Positions 61,726 through 64,000 of a DNA stretch of 64,000 nucleotides are shown here, piece by piece; positions within the stretch are counted from its first letter, which is position 1; every line of letters begins with the position of its first letter. The notes below the pieces were generated by a model. The model had not been told where the DNA came from. It was given only the letters and a program-made list of their open reading frames with translations, and searched no databases. The DNA comes from Desulfosudis sp034189195 (lineage in GTDB: Bacteria > Desulfobacterota > Desulfobacteria > Desulfobacterales > Desulfosudaceae), in assembly GCA_034189195.1 (NCBI GenBank), contig JAXHVI010000227.1:1-64000 (forward strand), given 5' to 3'. A program made the translations under genes and the position numbers.

Positions 61726-63669
61726 TCATACCTTGTACCGGCTGACCATGGTGGTGAGCTCTTCGGCAATGGCGGCCAGTTCAGCGGCCCGGCGGTCGAT
61801 GTCCCCGCTTTTTTGAAAAATGATCTTTGACCGGTCGTCCAGGGTCCTGATCTCCCTGGCCATGCCGCTCAGCCTGGCCGTACTCTGGGATATCCGCCGG
61901 TGAACGTCCTGAATGCCTTCGGATGCCTGCATGATGTTGGCGGCGATCTCCCGGGTGGAGGTGGACTGCTGTTCCAGAGCCGCTGCAGTATTGGACACAA
62001 CCTCGTCAATGGCCCGAATGATGTCCGCGATTTTATCAATGGACTCGATGGTGGACCGGGAGGAGGTCTGAATGCCCAGAACCCGGTCGTGAATGCTTTT
62101 CGTGGCCGTGTCGGTTTCACCGGCCAGGATCTTGATCTCTCCGGCCACCACGGCAAACCCCTTGCCCTGATCCCCGGCCCTTGCCGCCTCAATGGTGGCA
62201 TTGAGCGCCAGCAGGTTGGTCTGGCCGGAAATGCGGGCAATGGTATCGGTGATGCCGCCGATGGTCTCCATCGCATCACCCAGGTCTTTCACGCTCTGGT
62301 GCACCGTCTGGGTGTAGGAGACCGCCTGGTTGGTGCGTTTCATGGAGACCCCGGAACTCTGGGCGATCTGGTCGATGGTGGCGGTCATCTGCTCGGTGGC
62401 CGAGGCCATGGTGTCCAGGTTGTGGGCATACTGCTCCATGGTGGTGGCCACCGAGGCCATGTTCATGTTCACGTCATCGGTGGAGGCCACCACGGTTTTC
62501 GACAGATCTTTCAACGACCCGGCGGTGTGGGTCATTTCACCTGAAAATTCCTGAAGCGCACGGGCCGCCTCGCCCACCCGGGTCGCCTTTTTGGTAATGG
62601 TGGTGATCATCTGGCCCAGCTTTTCCACGAACCGGTTAAACCACATGGCCAGCCCGGCGATTTCATCCTCCCCCTTTACCGTCAGCCGCTGGGTCAGGTC
62701 CCCCTTGCCCTCCACGATGTTTTTCAGGTTGTCGGTAAGGCGGTTAATTGTTTTCACCATCATGCCGGTGATCACCCAGGCCATGAGGGAGACCAGGAAA
62801 ATGGCGGCAAGGCCGAGCAGCACCGAATAAAAAATCAGCCGGGGCAGGTCCGTGAACAACGCCTTTAACGGCACGGAGAGGCCCACCACACACCAGCCGT
62901 CCAGGCAGGGCCGCACCACCGACAGGTACCGGGTGCCGGCGGCATTCTTGTGAAACAGGGACTCGCTCTCTTTTACGCCGGTTTTTTTGGCCAGAAAAAC
63001 CGCTGTGGCCACGTCCTCACCCGAACGGGCCAGGGTCTTGCCGGCGGCATCGGCCAGAAACACGTGGCTGGTGCGCAGCGGCACAAAGGAGGCCACGCAG
63101 GAATCAAACAACCGGTTGATATCCACATACCCGCCCACCACGCCATCGGTTTCCCTGCCGGAAGGATCCACCAGCCGGACCGGGGCCGCCACCAGAAAAA
63201 CCGGGGTCATGCTGGGCGGAATCCGTTCCACCGACCCGACAAACACGGTCCGGCGGCCGTCCGGGCCAGGCGCCATGTCAAAGGTTTCAAAGGGCGGCAG
63301 CACCACCTGTTCGGGAATGGCTTCTCCAACCGCCGTCACCAGGCCGCCGCCGGGATCGGACAGAAAAAGGGCGAAAAACGTGGGGGCCGCTGCATGGGCC
63401 AGATCCAGCACGGCCGCACCGTCGGACTGGCGGACCGGGCGACTGCTCAACACGGAAATGGCGTTCCGGGCCTCGCTGATGCGGGTGTCCAGACCGTCTG
63501 CCATGCCGACCAGGGCGGTCTCCATGTTCTCCCGCTGAAAATTGATCATGTTGGAAAGAATAAAGATATAAGCAAGAATGGTCACCAGCACCACGGCGCC
63601 CACCACAACGGGCAGCACCAGGGCCATCACCCGGTTTCGATAGCTTTTTGTTATAAAACCAAGTGCCAT
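61726..63669 (-). CDS. Methyl-accepting chemotaxis protein
   Basis: This 647-residue receptor has an N-terminal membrane segment (VMALVLPVVVGAVVLVTILA), a Cache-like periplasmic sensor domain (about 45-275), a second membrane segment (IFYSVLLGLAAIFLVSLMAW) and a HAMP linker. The cytoplasmic signalling domain has the hairpin tip ISGQTNLLALNATIEAARAG. It would pass ligand information to CheA/CheW. No CheW-binding or other che gene lies in the window. GGGGGAG precedes ATG 63669. The ligand is unknown. Confidence 0.92.
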   Translation of the reverse strand: MALGFITKSYRNRVMALVLPVVVGAVVLVTILAYIFILSNMINFQRENMETALVGMADGLDTRISEARNAISVLSSRPVRQSDGAAVLDLAHAAAPTFFALFLSDPGGGLVTAVGEAIPEQVVLPPFETFDMAPGPDGRRTVFVGSVERIPPSMTPVFLVAAPVRLVDPSGRETDGVVGGYVDINRLFDSCVASFVPLRTSHVFLADAAGKTLARSGEDVATAVFLAKKTGVKESESLFHKNAAGTRYLSVVRPCLDGWCVVGLSVPLKALFTDLPRLIFYSVLLGLAAIFLVSLMAWVITGMMVKTINRLTDNLKNIVEGKGDLTQRLTVKGEDEIAGLAMWFNRFVEKLGQMITTITKKATRVGEAARALQEFSGEMTHTAGSLKDLSKTVVASTDDVNMNMASVATTMEQYAHNLDTMASATEQMTATIDQIAQSSGVSMKRTNQAVSYTQTVHQSVKDLGDAMETIGGITDTIARISGQTNLLALNATIEAARAGDQGKGFAVVAGEIKILAGETDTATKSIHDRVLGIQTSSRSTIESIDKIADIIRAIDEVVSNTAAALEQQSTSTREIAANIMQASEGIQDVHRRISQSTARLSGMAREIRTLDDRSKIIFQKSGDIDRRAAELAAIAEELTTMVSRYKV

Positions 63670-63726
63670 GCGTGTCTCCCCCCACAGGAACGGTTATGAA
63701 TATGTCGGCTCCCGATATACACGACA

Positions 63727-63751
63727 GGGGTACGGCCTGTTACCGTACCCC
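63727..63751. other. Perfect hairpin between the dehydrogenase and chemotaxis genes
   Basis: GGGGTACGG (63727-63735) and CCGTACCCC (63743-63751) form a nine-pair stem with a seven-base loop. No T tract follows on either strand, so it is not a classical intrinsic terminator; a Rho-independent variant, mRNA 3' stabiliser or regulator site are possible. Confidence 0.4.
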
Positions 63752-63799
63752 CATCATATCCTGTGTATGGCGCCCGCATGCGACCGGTTTACCGGCGTG

Positions 63800-64000
63800 C
63801 TACAGAAGCTGGCGTATGAAACTGAGCTTCTTCATGGGCAGATAGCCCAGCAGGGCCTGAATATGGCCCGCGTCCCGGAACCGCTTTTCCTGGCCGAAGT
63901 CTTTCATATAGCCCACCCCGCCCATGGCCTGAATGCCGTCGGTCACCACCGGGGCCAGGGCCGAAATCACGTGCAGAGCAGCGGCCTGGACGGAAAGCCG
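63800..64000 (-). CDS. Acyl-CoA dehydrogenase, C-terminal part (cut by window edge)
   Basis: The visible 66 residues end a minus-strand gene: DGIQAMGGVGYMKDFGQEKR, then FRDAGHIQALLGYLP. This is the C-terminal signature of acyl-CoA dehydrogenases (usually QxxGGxGYxxDxxxERxxRDA), FAD enzymes of beta-oxidation or related degradation. The rest lies beyond the right edge. Downstream of its TAG, at lower coordinates, comes the hairpin at 63727-63751 and then the chemotaxis receptor gene. Confidence 0.85.
   Translation of the reverse strand, partial: RLSVQAAALHVISALAPVVTDGIQAMGGVGYMKDFGQEKRFRDAGHIQALLGYLPMKKLSFIRQLL

Noticed and set aside
1..64000. CRISPR arrays, tRNA or rRNA genes
   Set aside because: No regularly spaced repeats, tRNA-like cloverleaf with conserved loops, or rRNA stretches were seen on reading; a dedicated search was not possible.

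Overview
The window looks like a chromosomal segment of a GC-rich, anaerobic, diderm bacterium, most plausibly a Desulfobacterota (sulfate-reducer type) organism. The evidence is a cytoplasmic plus periplasmic pair of CbiK cobaltochelatases, an anaerobic (cobalt-early) cbi pathway, TonB-dependent receptors, RND efflux and a PagL-like outer-membrane enzyme. The lineage is inferred from gene content only. No rRNA, tRNA or CRISPR array was seen.

Layout. Positions 1-11,000 are accessory-looking: a fragment of an IS1380-type transposase, a 3,184-residue TcA-like toxin subunit with three N-terminal peptidoglycan-binding-type repeats, an orphan Phd/YefM-like antitoxin and a WYL-domain remnant. Positions 10,600-54,250 form one corrinoid island with four cobalamin riboswitches, each followed by an intrinsic terminator. 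(i) A riboswitch at 14.2 kb leads cbiK (exported), a radical SAM/SPASM gene, cbiK (cytoplasmic) and the WYL remnant on the minus strand. (ii) A riboswitch at 18.8 kb leads a btuB-type receptor followed by a cobN-like pseudogene. (iii) A riboswitch at 41.3 kb leads about 22 kb of tightly packed minus-strand genes: DUF3450, ttpC-like, exbB, exbD, tonB, TPR, CcsA-like, ResB-like, btuF, btuC, btuD, cobN, a receptor, a ChlI/ChlD fusion, ChlI, an ABC-2 exporter pair and cbiZ. (iv) A divergent riboswitch at 41.7 kb leads a second btuCDF set and then cbiL, a Gate-domain membrane protein, cbiA, cbiC, cbiD, cbiET, cbiF, cbiG and cbiH on the plus strand. This operon ends in a decayed cobQ/cbiP fused to a decayed cbiB.

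Positions 54,430-61,650 hold a TetR regulator with a recognisable promoter and palindrome, an RND efflux operon (periplasmic adaptor, inner-membrane pump, outer-membrane lipoprotein) and a PagL-like deacylase. A methyl-accepting chemotaxis protein and the 3' end of an acyl-CoA dehydrogenase gene lie at the right edge on the minus strand.

How the genes work together. Receptors energised by a locus-encoded TonB2-type motor would bring corrinoids across the outer membrane, and two BtuFCD systems would import them. CbiZ would open scavenged corrinoids for remodelling, while CbiK and the cbi enzymes make the ring de novo. CobN with ChlI/ChlD is an unusual companion to the anaerobic pathway, and the CcsA/ResB-like pair beside it is unexplained. 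That operon is the best candidate for an undescribed system. The local de novo pathway is incomplete: cbiJ is absent, and cobQ and cbiB are broken.
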